NCBI RefSeq assembly: GCF_000959525.1
Contig: NZ_CP009832.1
Location: forward strand, 434,001-498,000
Source: Burkholderia multivorans ATCC BAA-247
GTDB taxonomy: Bacteria > Pseudomonadota > Gammaproteobacteria > Burkholderiales > Burkholderiaceae
Direction of reading: 5' to 3'
Length of the DNA: 64,000 nt
Part shown: piece by piece, positions 33,729-41,685 of the stretch
Layout: each line of letters starts with the position of its first letter
How positions within the stretch are numbered: position 1 is the first letter of the stretch
The notes under the pieces: model-generated
The model's input: only the letters and a program-made list of their open reading frames with translations
The model's database searches: none
What the model was told of the DNA's origin: nothing
Position numbers and translations under genes: made by a program

Positions 33729-35216
33729 ATGGAAGCACTCGTGCATGGGCTGATCGACGCCGTCAACGGCGTGCTGTGGAACTACGTGCTGATTGCGCTG
33801 CTGCTCGGCGTGGGCGCGTGGTTTACGCTGCGGTTCCGGATGATTCAGCTGAAGGCGTTGTTCCTCAGCATCCGGCTCGTCGGCAGCAAGGGCGAGCCGG
33901 GCAGCATCTCGTCGTTCCAGGCATTCGCGACGGGGCTGGCGAGCCGCGTCGGCACCGGCAATATCGCGGGCGTCGCGGTCGCGCTGACGGTCGGCGGGCC
34001 GGGCGCGATCTTCTGGATGTGGATGACGGCGCTGGTCGGGATGTCGTCGGCATTCGTCGAGGCGACGCTCGCACAGATCTTCAAGGTGTCGCATCCGGAC
34101 GGCTCGTATCGCGGCGGTCCCGCATACTACATCCAGACCGGCCTGCGCTCGCGCGGCTTCGGCGTGCTGTTCTCGCTGTCGCTGATCCTCGCGTTCGGCT
34201 TCGTGTTCAACGCGGTGCAGGCCAATGCGATCGCCGACGCGTTCGACACATCGTTCGGCTGGCGCCGCGAGACCGTCGGCCTCGGCCTCGTGCTGCTGAC
34301 CGCGCCGATCATCTTCGGCGGGATCCGACGCATCGCGTCGGTCGCGCAGGTGATCGTGCCGGTGATGGCGATCGGCTATCTCGCGCTCGCGGTCTACGCG
34401 GTCGCGACGCACATCACGCTGGTGCCCGGCGTGATCGCGTTGATCGTGAAGAGCGCGTTCGGCCTCGAGCAGGCGGCCGGCGGCCTGACCGGCTATGCGG
34501 TCGGCCAGGCGATCGCGATCGGCGTGAAGCGCGGGCTGTTCTCGAACGAGGCCGGCATGGGCAGCGCGCCGAACGCGGCCGCGACGGCGGGCACGCGGCA
34601 TCCGGTCACGCAGGGGCTGATCCAGATGCTCGGCGTGTTCGTCGACACGATCGTGATCTGCAGTGCGACCGCGTTCGTGATCCTGCTGTCCGGCCAGTAT
34701 GAGCTCGGCACCGGCATGGAAGGCGCGGCGCTCACGCAGCGCGCGATCTCGAGCCACGTCGGCGACTGGGGCGGCATTTACATGGCCGTCGCGATCTTCT
34801 TCCTCGCGTTCTCGTCGGTGATCGGCAATTACGCGTATGCGGAGGGCAACGTCGACTTCATCACGAAGCGGCGCGGCGTGCTGCCGCTGTTCCGCGTCGC
34901 GGTGCTCGGCATGGTGATGTTCGGCAGCGTCGGGCAGCTGCCGCTCGTCTGGGCGATGGCCGATACGAGCATGGGGCTGATGGCGATCGTCAACCTGATC
35001 GCGATCGTCGCGCTCGGCAAGTACGTGCACGCCGCGTGGCGAGACTATCGTCGCCAGCGTGCGGCAGGCGTCGCCGATCCGGTCTTCACGCGCAACACGA
35101 TTCCCGAACTCGCGCGCGTGCTGCCGGCCGACGTATGGGGCGAGCACGGCCCGCTACCGCAGCGCCCGGCGGCCGATGCGGTCGGCGGGCCGCGCGTGGC
35201 GGTGCGCGAATCATGA
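33729..35216 (+). CDS. Sodium:alanine symporter, AGCS family
   Basis: A 495-residue inner-membrane transporter coupling uptake of alanine or glycine to Na+. About eleven hydrophobic segments are visible, starting WNYVLIALLLGVGAWFTLRF. The family signature FATGLASRVGTGNIAGVAVA lies at about 60-79, with FSNEAGMGSAPNAAA (about 271-285) further on. AAGGACAC precedes the ATG. The stop overlaps the thpR start by four bases. dadA lies just beyond on the opposite strand. Substrate preference cannot be read from the sequence. Confidence 0.93.
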   Translation: MEALVHGLIDAVNGVLWNYVLIALLLGVGAWFTLRFRMIQLKALFLSIRLVGSKGEPGSISSFQAFATGLASRVGTGNIAGVAVALTVGGPGAIFWMWMTALVGMSSAFVEATLAQIFKVSHPDGSYRGGPAYYIQTGLRSRGFGVLFSLSLILAFGFVFNAVQANAIADAFDTSFGWRRETVGLGLVLLTAPIIFGGIRRIASVAQVIVPVMAIGYLALAVYAVATHITLVPGVIALIVKSAFGLEQAAGGLTGYAVGQAIAIGVKRGLFSNEAGMGSAPNAAATAGTRHPVTQGLIQMLGVFVDTIVICSATAFVILLSGQYELGTGMEGAALTQRAISSHVGDWGGIYMAVAIFFLAFSSVIGNYAYAEGNVDFITKRRGVLPLFRVAVLGMVMFGSVGQLPLVWAMADTSMGLMAIVNLIAIVALGKYVHAAWRDYRRQRAAGVADPVFTRNTIPELARVLPADVWGEHGPLPQRPAADAVGGPRVAVRES

Positions 35217-35797
35217 ACGGCGACCGGCTGCGCGTGTTCGTCGCGCTGATGCCCGATGCGGCGTCGCGCGATGCGCTGCACGCGTTGCCTGTCACACGCG
35301 GCGCGCGGCGCACGCTCGCCGCGCAACTGCACGTCACGCTCGCGTTCATCGGCGCGATCGAGCGCGATCGATGCGACGCGCTCGCGGCGCGTCTGCCGGC
35401 GCTCGCCGCCGCGCATCCGTTGCCGCCGCAGCCGGTCGAGCGCATCGCGTGGTGGCCGAGCCTGCCGCGGGCGCGGCTGATCGTCGCCGAACTCGCGCGC
35501 GAGTCCGCCTGTGCGGCGCTCAACGCGGCGCTGGCGGCGTCGCTCGCCGAACTCGGCCTGCCGGCCGATCCGCGTCCGTTCCGGCCGCACGTGACGCTCG
35601 CGCGATTGCCGCGCGAGGCGGTCGGGCAGCCCGCGCACGGCGGCGCGCCGGGGCGGCCGGTCGCGCTGCGCTTCGATGCGCTGACGCTGTTCGAAAGCCG
35701 GCTGTCGCACGAAGGCGTATCGCATCGGCCGATCGTGTCGGCGCCGATCGCGTGCCTCGAGCACCGCGGGCCCGGCGAGCCCGGCGAGCGGACCTAA
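35213..35797 (+). CDS. thpR: RNA 2',3'-cyclic phosphodiesterase (LigT/ThpR family)
   Basis: A small 2H phosphoesterase of 194 residues. The two defining HxT motifs are HVTLAFIG (about 42-49) and HVTLARLP (about 126-133), about 80 residues apart as expected. Family members hydrolyse 2',3'-cyclic phosphates on RNA ends and can ligate tRNA halves in vitro; the in vivo role is poorly known. The start overlaps the symporter stop (ATGA), suggesting coupled translation. Its stop codon overlaps the stop of the convergent dadA by two bases. Confidence 0.9.
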   Translation: MNGDRLRVFVALMPDAASRDALHALPVTRGARRTLAAQLHVTLAFIGAIERDRCDALAARLPALAAAHPLPPQPVERIAWWPSLPRARLIVAELARESACAALNAALAASLAELGLPADPRPFRPHVTLARLPREAVGQPAHGGAPGRPVALRFDALTLFESRLSHEGVSHRPIVSAPIACLEHRGPGEPGERT

Positions 35798-37086
35798 CGC
35801 GCGTAGCGCGCGAGCGTCAGGCCGGACAGATCGATCTCCGGTTCGCGGCCGGTCACGAGATCCGCGAGCACCTTGCCCGATCCCATCGACATTGCCCAGC
35901 CGGTCGAACCGTGGCCGACGTTCAGCCAGAGACCCTCGATTCCGCTCGCGCCGAGCAGCGGCGGCCCGTCGGGCGTCATCGGCCGGCGGCCGGCCCAGAA
36001 GCGTACCGACGCGCGGTCCGCCGCATGCGGAAACCAGTCGTCGAGCACGGTCATCAGCGTGTCGAGCGCGCGCTGCCGCAGTGCCGCGCGCCGGTTGCCG
36101 AGTTCCGCGGTGCCGGCCACGCGCAGCGTCGGGCCGAAACGCGTGATCGCCGTCTTCAGCGATTCGTCCATCAGCGCGGCCCGTGGCGCGCGTTCGTCGT
36201 CGACGACGGAGAGCGTCGCCGAATAGCCCTTCACCGGATACAGCGGCACGTCGATGCCGTAGCGGCCCAGCAGATCGGCACTGTCGACGCCGAGCGCGAC
36301 GACGATCGCATCGGCGGCGAGCACCGCATCGCCGCGGGCGTCGCCGTTGCCGCCATGCGGACCGGTCGGCGCGATGCACACGCCGCGCGCACGCCGCCCG
36401 GCGACGTCGAGCGCACGCACGTCGGTGCCGAAGCGAAACGCCACGCCGTTCGCTTCGCAGAGCGCCCGCAGTTCGCGCGTGAAGCGCGCGCAGTCGCCGG
36501 CTTCGTCGTCGGGCAGGTAGATGCCGCCGACGGGCGCCTGCCGCGCCCAGCGCAGCCCCGGTTCGACCGCGATGCAGCCGGCCGCGTCGAGCTCGTGAAA
36601 CGCGATGCCGGCATCGCGCAGCACGTTCAGTGCGGGCTGCACCATGTCGACGTCGAATGCGCTGCGCAGCAGCTGCAGATAGCCGCGGCTCGCGCCGTAG
36701 TCGAACGGATGCCGCGCGCGAAACGCATGCAGACACGCGCGGCTGTAATACGCGATGCGCTGCATCCGCTGCTTGTTCGCGCGGAACCGTTCGAATTCGC
36801 ATTCGCGCAGCCAGCGTGCGATCCAGCGCCATTGCGCGGGATCGAGCGTCGGGCGGAGGATCAGCGGCGACGCGGGCCGAAACAGGTATTTGACGAGCTT
36901 GCCCGGCATCCCGGGCGCGGCCCACGGCGTCACGTAGCCGGGCGCGATCACGCCCGCGTTGCCGAAGCTCGTCGCCTGCGCGACGTCGGCCTCGCGTTCG
37001 ATCACGGTGACGTCGCAGCCCGCTTCGCGCAGGTGCCAGGCGGTAGCGACGCCGATCACGCCGGCGCCGAGGACGATCACATGCAT
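35794..37086 (-). CDS. dadA: D-amino acid dehydrogenase small subunit (DadA family)
   Basis: FAD-dependent inner-membrane-associated enzyme that oxidises D-amino acids, chiefly D-alanine, to 2-oxo acids and passes electrons to quinone. The 430 residues begin MHVIVLGAGVIGVATAWHLR, the ADP-binding FAD fold. They include the VTPWAAPGMPGK segment typical of DadA and end GLWLNVGHGSTGWAMSMGSG, the C-terminal FAD contact. No alanine racemase partner is adjacent. The gene follows an MFS transporter gene by 25 bases on the same strand, so the two are probably cotranscribed and the transporter may supply its substrate. Confidence 0.9.
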   Translation of the reverse strand: MHVIVLGAGVIGVATAWHLREAGCDVTVIEREADVAQATSFGNAGVIAPGYVTPWAAPGMPGKLVKYLFRPASPLILRPTLDPAQWRWIARWLRECEFERFRANKQRMQRIAYYSRACLHAFRARHPFDYGASRGYLQLLRSAFDVDMVQPALNVLRDAGIAFHELDAAGCIAVEPGLRWARQAPVGGIYLPDDEAGDCARFTRELRALCEANGVAFRFGTDVRALDVAGRRARGVCIAPTGPHGGNGDARGDAVLAADAIVVALGVDSADLLGRYGIDVPLYPVKGYSATLSVVDDERAPRAALMDESLKTAITRFGPTLRVAGTAELGNRRAALRQRALDTLMTVLDDWFPHAADRASVRFWAGRRPMTPDGPPLLGASGIEGLWLNVGHGSTGWAMSMGSGKVLADLVTGREPEIDLSGLTLARYAR

Positions 37087-37111
37087 GCGGTACCCGGCGC
37101 GAAACGGCGGT

Positions 37112-38374
37112 TCACGATGCGACGGCCGGATCGTCGGCCAGCGACTTGCCGCGCGTTTCCGGCAGCACGAGCGCGGCGACGATCACGAGCAGATAGCCGC
37201 CGCCGGCGACGAATCCGATCGCCTTCACGAGCGACATCGACTGCGACAGCGAGCCGACGAGGATCGGAAAGAACGAGCCGAGCCCGCGGCCGAGGTTGTA
37301 GCAGAAGCCCTGGCCCGAGCCGCGGATCGCACCCGGATAGAGTTCGGACAGATACGCGCCGACGCCCGCGAAGATGCCCTGCACGACGATGCCAAGCGGA
37401 AAGCCGAGCGCGAGCATCGCGGTGTCGGTGATCGGCAGCATCGTATAGGCCATCCCGAGCGTGAAGGATCCGATCGCGAACAGGATGAACGATGCGCGGC
37501 GGCCGAGCCGGTCGGACAGGATCGCGCCGACCACGTAGCCGACGAACGATCCGACGATCAGCACGACCAGATAGCCGCTCGTGTTGAATACGGACAGGTG
37601 CCGGACGGTTTTCAGATAGGTGGGCAGCCAGGTCGTGATCGCGTAGTAGCCGCCGAGCATGCCGGTGCACAATGCGCTGCCGAACAGCGTCGCGCGCAGA
37701 TGCGGCGGCGAGAAGATCTCGAGGAAGTGGCCCGACACGCGGCCTTCGTCGCGTGCGCGGCGCGTGGCCGTGTAGATGTCGGGATCGCTGACGTTGCGGC
37801 GGATATACAAAATCCACAGCGCGGGTGCGATGCCGATCCAGAAGCACGCGCGCCACGCGACCGGTTCCGGCAGCAGCGCGAAGAAGGCCCAGTAGAGAAT
37901 CGCGGCCGCGGCCCAGCCGAACGACCAGCTGCTCTGCACGGTGCCGACCGCCTTCGCGCGATGCTCGGGCGAGCGGATCGTTTCGGCCATCATGATCGTC
38001 ACGACCGACCATTCGCCGCCGAAGCCGAAGCCCTGCAGCGTGCGCGTCGCGAGCAGCTGCCAGAACGAGTGCGTGAAGCCGGACAGGCACGTGAACAGCG
38101 CGAACGTCGCGATCGTCCACTGCAGCACGCGCACGCGGCCGTAGCGGTCGGCGAGGATGCCGGCGACCCAGCCGCCGATCGCGGACGAGATCAGCGAGCT
38201 CGTCGCGATCATGCCGGCCTCGCTCTTCGTCATGCCCCAGGTCGCGATCAGCGTCGGAATCAGGAACGAGTAGATCATGAAGTCGAACGCGTCGACTGCA
38301 TAGCCGCCGAAGCCCGCATACAGCGTGCGGCGCTCGCGCGACGACAGTTCTCGAAACCACTGGATTGCCTGCAT
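37112..38374 (-). CDS. Major facilitator superfamily transporter (SiaT/AAHS-like)
   Basis: A 420-residue proton-linked transporter with about twelve membrane helices. The MFS signature between helices 2 and 3 is GGWVAGILADRYGRVRVLQW, and the opening RTLYAGFGGYAVDAFDFMIY carries the D(A/F)DF motif common in aromatic-acid and sialic-acid-type symporters. The start at 38374 (MQAIQWF) is preferred because CGGGAGACAG lies eight bases before it; a frame-consistent ATG nine codons upstream has no such site. It is upstream of dadA in the same direction. The substrate is unknown; an amino acid or related carboxylate would fit the neighbour. Confidence 0.85.
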   Translation of the reverse strand: MQAIQWFRELSSRERRTLYAGFGGYAVDAFDFMIYSFLIPTLIATWGMTKSEAGMIATSSLISSAIGGWVAGILADRYGRVRVLQWTIATFALFTCLSGFTHSFWQLLATRTLQGFGFGGEWSVVTIMMAETIRSPEHRAKAVGTVQSSWSFGWAAAAILYWAFFALLPEPVAWRACFWIGIAPALWILYIRRNVSDPDIYTATRRARDEGRVSGHFLEIFSPPHLRATLFGSALCTGMLGGYYAITTWLPTYLKTVRHLSVFNTSGYLVVLIVGSFVGYVVGAILSDRLGRRASFILFAIGSFTLGMAYTMLPITDTAMLALGFPLGIVVQGIFAGVGAYLSELYPGAIRGSGQGFCYNLGRGLGSFFPILVGSLSQSMSLVKAIGFVAGGGYLLVIVAALVLPETRGKSLADDPAVAS

Positions 38375-38536
38375 GCCGCTGTCTCCCGTCCCGTTCGTCA
38401 TCGTGGTGCCGTGTGGCGGCTATTGTACGGTCGGGATCGCGTGTGCCAAAAAGGCTGACGCGAGGCGGTGCGATCGGCGAGGCGGGAAGGCGGGATGCGA
38501 CGCAAACCGTTGCGGTCGCAACGGTGCACGCGCACG

Positions 38537-39304
38537 TCAGAGCGTCAGGCCGCCGTCGACATGCACGACCTGACCGGTGATCTGTCGCGCCGCGTCGGAG
38601 AGCAGGAACGCGATCAGCGCGGCGACATCGTCGGGTTCGGCGATCCGGCCGAGCGGCGTCGCGTGCGCTGCGTGCGCCCACGCACCGGCGTTGTCGGCGC
38701 TCGGGCCGCGGTCCTTGCGCGTGAAGCCCGGCGCGACCGCGTTGACGGTGATCGCGCAAGCCGCGAATTCGGCGGCCGCGCTGCGTACCAGCGATTCGAG
38801 CGCGGCCTTCGCCGCCGCGGTCGCGGCGAACGGCGCGTCCGCGCGATAGCGGTGTGCGACGAACGAGCTGACCGCGACGATCCGCGCCGCGGCCGACGCT
38901 TCGAGCAGCGGCCGCGCACGCGATGCGAGCGCCGCGAATGCGCCCGGCATCGCCGCAAACGCGGACGCGAGCGCATCGGCGGACAGATCGGACACGGACT
39001 GCCGCGCCGCGAAGCCGGCGTTCGCGACCAGATGGTCGAGCCCGCCGAATTCCGTAGCGGTCGTATCGACGAGCCGGGCCGCGACGCCCGGATCGGCGAG
39101 ATCGCCGGTCAGCGCGATGCATCGTGCGCCGGCGGCCGTGCACGCGTGCACGACGTCGGCGAGCCGCGTACGCGACGCGTCGTCCGCGCCGCGCGCGTGC
39201 AGCGCGAGCACGACGCCCGGTGCGGCGAGCCGGCGCGCGAGCGCCGCGCCGATCCCCGAACCGGCGCCGGTGATCAGTGCGATGCGCGCCGCGCGCGCGC
39301 TCAC
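38537..39304 (-). CDS. Short-chain dehydrogenase/reductase-like protein lacking the catalytic tyrosine
   Basis: A 255-residue Rossmann-fold protein. The cofactor motif GAGSGIG is at 13-19, NAG at 95-97, the serine-containing strand IVAVSSF at 142-148, and ITVNAVAPGFTR and the C-terminal VHVDGGLTL complete the SDR plan. The YxxxK active site is abnormal: the stretch reads PFAATAAAKAALESL, with Lys166 preceded four residues earlier by Thr162. Phe159 lies where a Ser146-based spacing would put the tyrosine. The protein may be non-catalytic or use another residue. The start is GTG 39304, overlapping the stop of the upstream ABC transporter gene by four bases (GTGA). The partner substrate is unknown. 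Confidence 0.8.
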   Translation of the reverse strand: MSARAARIALITGAGSGIGAALARRLAAPGVVLALHARGADDASRTRLADVVHACTAAGARCIALTGDLADPGVAARLVDTTATEFGGLDHLVANAGFAARQSVSDLSADALASAFAAMPGAFAALASRARPLLEASAAARIVAVSSFVAHRYRADAPFAATAAAKAALESLVRSAAAEFAACAITVNAVAPGFTRKDRGPSADNAGAWAHAAHATPLGRIAEPDDVAALIAFLLSDAARQITGQVVHVDGGLTL

Positions 39305-41070
39305 GCGGCCACCTTGTCGCTGTCGTTCACGCGCTCGACGTTGATCGTACCGCCGTGGAACGCGGCCAGCGATTCGCGGTGCGCGATGCTGACGATCGCG
39401 GCCTTCGGCAGCCGCTCGGCGAACAGGCGATAGAGCCGCGCCTCGTTGTCGGCATCGAGCGCGCTCGTCGCTTCGTCGAGGAACAGGAAGTCGGGCTTGT
39501 GCAGCAGCACGCGCGCGCCGGCGAGACGCTGCTGTTCGCCGGGCGACAGCACGCGCGTCCAGTGCGCGGTTTCGTCGAGCCGGTCGACGTAGTCTTCGAG
39601 GTGGCATGCGCGCAGCGCGTCGCGGCACGCGTCGTCACCGAACGCATCGGGCGCCGACGGATAGGCGAGCGCCGCCTTCAGCGTGCCGATCGGCAGATAG
39701 CTCGATTGCGGGACGAACATCATGCGCGCGCCGACCGGTGCGTCGATCGCGCCGTCGCCGAACGGCCACAGCCCGGCGAGCGCGCGCATGAACGTGCTCT
39801 TGCCGGAGCCCGACTTGCCGACCACGAGCCAGCGCGAACCCGGCTCGATCGTCACGCTGCCGATGTTGGCGAGCGCGTTGCCGTTTGGCAGTGCGAGCTT
39901 CAGCGACGACGTCGACAGCTTCGCGGCATTCACATAGTGCAGGTTGATGCCGCCGTGCTCGGTCGCGGGCGACAGGCTTTCCTTCAGATGCGAGGTGCGC
40001 ATCACGCGCTTGAATTCGCGCAGACGGTTGACGGTCGCGCGCCACTCGACCAGCGTGCGATAGCTGTTGAGGAACCACGAGAACGAATCGCTGACCGTGC
40101 CGAATGCGGACGAGATCTGCATCAGCACGCCGAGCGTGAAGGCGCCCGCGAAGTAGCGCGGCGCTGCGACGACGAACGGGAAGATGATCGCGATCTGTCC
40201 GTAGAACGCGTTCACGAACGTCAGGCGCTTCGTGTATTTCATGACGCGCCACCAGTTGTCGCGGATGCGCAGGAAGAGGCCCTGCGCATTGCGGTTTTCG
40301 GTGTCTTCGCCGTCGTAGAACGCGATCTGCTCGGCATTTTCGCGCACGCGGATCAGCCCGAAGCGGAAGTCCGCCTCGACGCGCTGCTGCTGGTAGTTGA
40401 TCGACACGAGGGGCCGGCCGACCTTCTGGATCACGAGCGAGCCGACCACCGCGTAGAGCGCGGCGGCCCACACCATGTAGCCGGGGATCGAGACGGGCGT
40501 GGCGCCGAGCGACAGCGTCAGCGCGCCGCCGAGCGTCCAGAGGATCGTGATGAACGACGCGAGCGTGACGACCGTCGAGAGCAGATCGAGCGACAGCGAC
40601 AGCGTGGTCGTCGCGAACGCCTGCAGGTCGTCGGCCACGCGCTGGTCGGGGTTGTCGGCGAGGCGGTCGCGTTCGATGCGGTAGAACGCGCGGTCGCCGA
40701 GCCATTCGCCGAGAAAGCGGTCGGTCAGCCACTGGCGCCAGCGGAAGCCGAGCATCTGCCGCAAGTACAGCCCGTACACCGCGAGGATGATGAAGCCGAA
40801 CGCGAGCATCGAGAACTGCATCATCAGATGCGGGAAATCGTGCACGTTCTTGGTCTGCAGCGCGTTATAGAACTGCGCGTTCCACTTGTTCAGCTGGACG
40901 TTGATCCAGACGACGCAGAGATTGATCGCGATGATCGTGACGAGCAGCGCCCACGCGACTTTCCATTCGGACGACACCCAGTAGGGCTTGATGAGGCTCC
41001 ATGCGGATACCGGGCGCTCGTCCTGCGGCGCGTCGGAGGCGGAGCGGACGGGATCGATCGATTGGGTCAT
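39301..41070 (-). CDS. SbmA/BacA-like ABC transporter with fused membrane and ATPase domains (YddA type)
   Basis: A 589-residue half-size transporter. The N-terminal ABC_membrane_2 domain has about six hydrophobic segments (WALLVTIIAINLCVVWINVQ onward) and the family feature NPDQRVADDLQAF. The C-terminal ATPase carries Walker A VVGKSGSGKST, signature LSPGEQQRLAGARVL and Walker B FLFLDEATSALDA. Relatives import peptides or cobalamin-like compounds (BacA/Rv1819c type) or are uncharacterised (YddA). The start at 41070 has CAGGAAGCAC just upstream; an in-frame GTG at 41097 adds nine residues without a good site. Translation is coupled to the SDR gene. Confidence 0.88.
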   Translation of the reverse strand: MTQSIDPVRSASDAPQDERPVSAWSLIKPYWVSSEWKVAWALLVTIIAINLCVVWINVQLNKWNAQFYNALQTKNVHDFPHLMMQFSMLAFGFIILAVYGLYLRQMLGFRWRQWLTDRFLGEWLGDRAFYRIERDRLADNPDQRVADDLQAFATTTLSLSLDLLSTVVTLASFITILWTLGGALTLSLGATPVSIPGYMVWAAALYAVVGSLVIQKVGRPLVSINYQQQRVEADFRFGLIRVRENAEQIAFYDGEDTENRNAQGLFLRIRDNWWRVMKYTKRLTFVNAFYGQIAIIFPFVVAAPRYFAGAFTLGVLMQISSAFGTVSDSFSWFLNSYRTLVEWRATVNRLREFKRVMRTSHLKESLSPATEHGGINLHYVNAAKLSTSSLKLALPNGNALANIGSVTIEPGSRWLVVGKSGSGKSTFMRALAGLWPFGDGAIDAPVGARMMFVPQSSYLPIGTLKAALAYPSAPDAFGDDACRDALRACHLEDYVDRLDETAHWTRVLSPGEQQRLAGARVLLHKPDFLFLDEATSALDADNEARLYRLFAERLPKAAIVSIAHRESLAAFHGGTINVERVNDSDKVAA

Positions 41071-41303
41071 GTGCTTCCTGATGAGTGGCCGGCGCACGGG
41101 CCGGGCGAAGCCGGGCGTGCGCCGCGAGACGGCATGCCGGGACGAGTGCTCGCCGACGGCGGGCGTCCGGATGGTGACCCGCGCGTCTTAAACGGCACTT
41201 AAAGGCCGGCGGTGGCGCAACAACCGGCCGCTCGCGCGGCCGGCCTGCCGGGCATTGTGCCAGAGCGGCGCCGCGCGACGTCGATTTGCCGAACGGGGAC
41301 AGT

Positions 41304-41333
41304 TTGCGACGTTTTCCGCTTTTATGGTCTAAT
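41304..41333 (+). promoter_or_regulatory. Promoter of the thiamin operon
   Basis: TTGCGA (41304-41309) and TCTAAT (41328-41333) are 18 bases apart. Transcription would start near 41340, a few bases before the conserved 5' strand of the TPP riboswitch. That placement supports the assignment. Confidence 0.6.
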
Positions 41334-41345
41334 GGCCGACGACGA

Positions 41346-41448
41346 AACAGGGGTGCTTCGTGCGCGGCCGACGGTGTTCCGGGCGGCGCGGCGAGGCTGA
41401 GAAAGACCCTTCGCACCCGATCCGGGTAATACCGGCGAGGGAAGTTTC
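41346..41448 (+). promoter_or_regulatory. TPP riboswitch (THI element)
   Basis: The conserved blocks of the thiamin pyrophosphate aptamer are all present in order: ACAGGGGTGC at 41347-41356, GGCTGAGAAAGACCC at 41395-41409, and CACCCGATCCGGGTAATACCGGCGAGGGAAG toward 41444 (read in pieces). The variable P3 stem-loop lies between the first two blocks. It precedes thiO-thiS-thiG-thiE, so high TPP should shut the operon down. Downstream, a CCGGC/GCCGG hairpin (41507-41523) followed by TTTCGTCCTTTT could be a terminator-type expression platform. Sequestration of the GGAAGGAA site before the 38-codon ORF is the alternative. Confidence 0.95.
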
Positions 41449-41506
41449 TGATCCCGCCGGGCCGCGCTGGCTGCCATCCCATTGTCAGCGCCCGAGTCCC
41501 GCCCGG

Positions 41507-41534
41507 CCGGCCTTTGCTGCCGGTTTCGTCCTTT
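41507..41534 (+). terminator. Possible riboswitch-controlled terminator
   Basis: CCGGC (41507-41511) pairs with GCCGG (41519-41523) over a 7-nt loop; GGCC bases at the foot could extend it. An interrupted T-rich tail TTTCGTCCTTTT follows. It is weaker than the other terminators in the window, as expected of a conditional one. Speculative. Confidence 0.35.
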
Positions 41535-41568
41535 TGGGTACGCGCGCCGCGCGTTACGGAAGGAACCG

Positions 41569-41685
41569 ATGACCGATCAATCTTCAGTTGTTTCAGTCTG
41601 TCGCGCGGGTTCGCGCGCCGCTTCGCCGCATGCGTCGGCGTGCGCCGGGCGCGCGCGGGCGGGCGGCGCGGAGGGCGCGCGATGA
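41569..41685 (+). CDS. Short 38-codon ORF coupled to thiO, function unknown
   Basis: Starts at ATG 41569 directly after ACGGAAGGAACCG, one of the better ribosome-binding sites in the region. It ends in TGA at 41683-41685, which overlaps the thiO start codon (ATGA). The product begins MTDQSSVVSVCRAGSRA, then becomes Ala/Gly/Arg-rich. That composition is what random GC-rich sequence would give, so the peptide itself may not matter. It sits between the TPP riboswitch and thiO. It may be the real target of translational control, a leader that delivers ribosomes to thiO, or a chance frame. Confidence 0.4.
   Translation: MTDQSSVVSVCRAGSRAASPHASACAGRARAGGAEGAR

Noticed and set aside
41514-41681. 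Extending thiO upstream to an earlier in-frame start
   Set aside because: The extension is unlike any DAO-family N-terminus, and ATG 41682 has a good GGAGGG site directly before the FAD motif.
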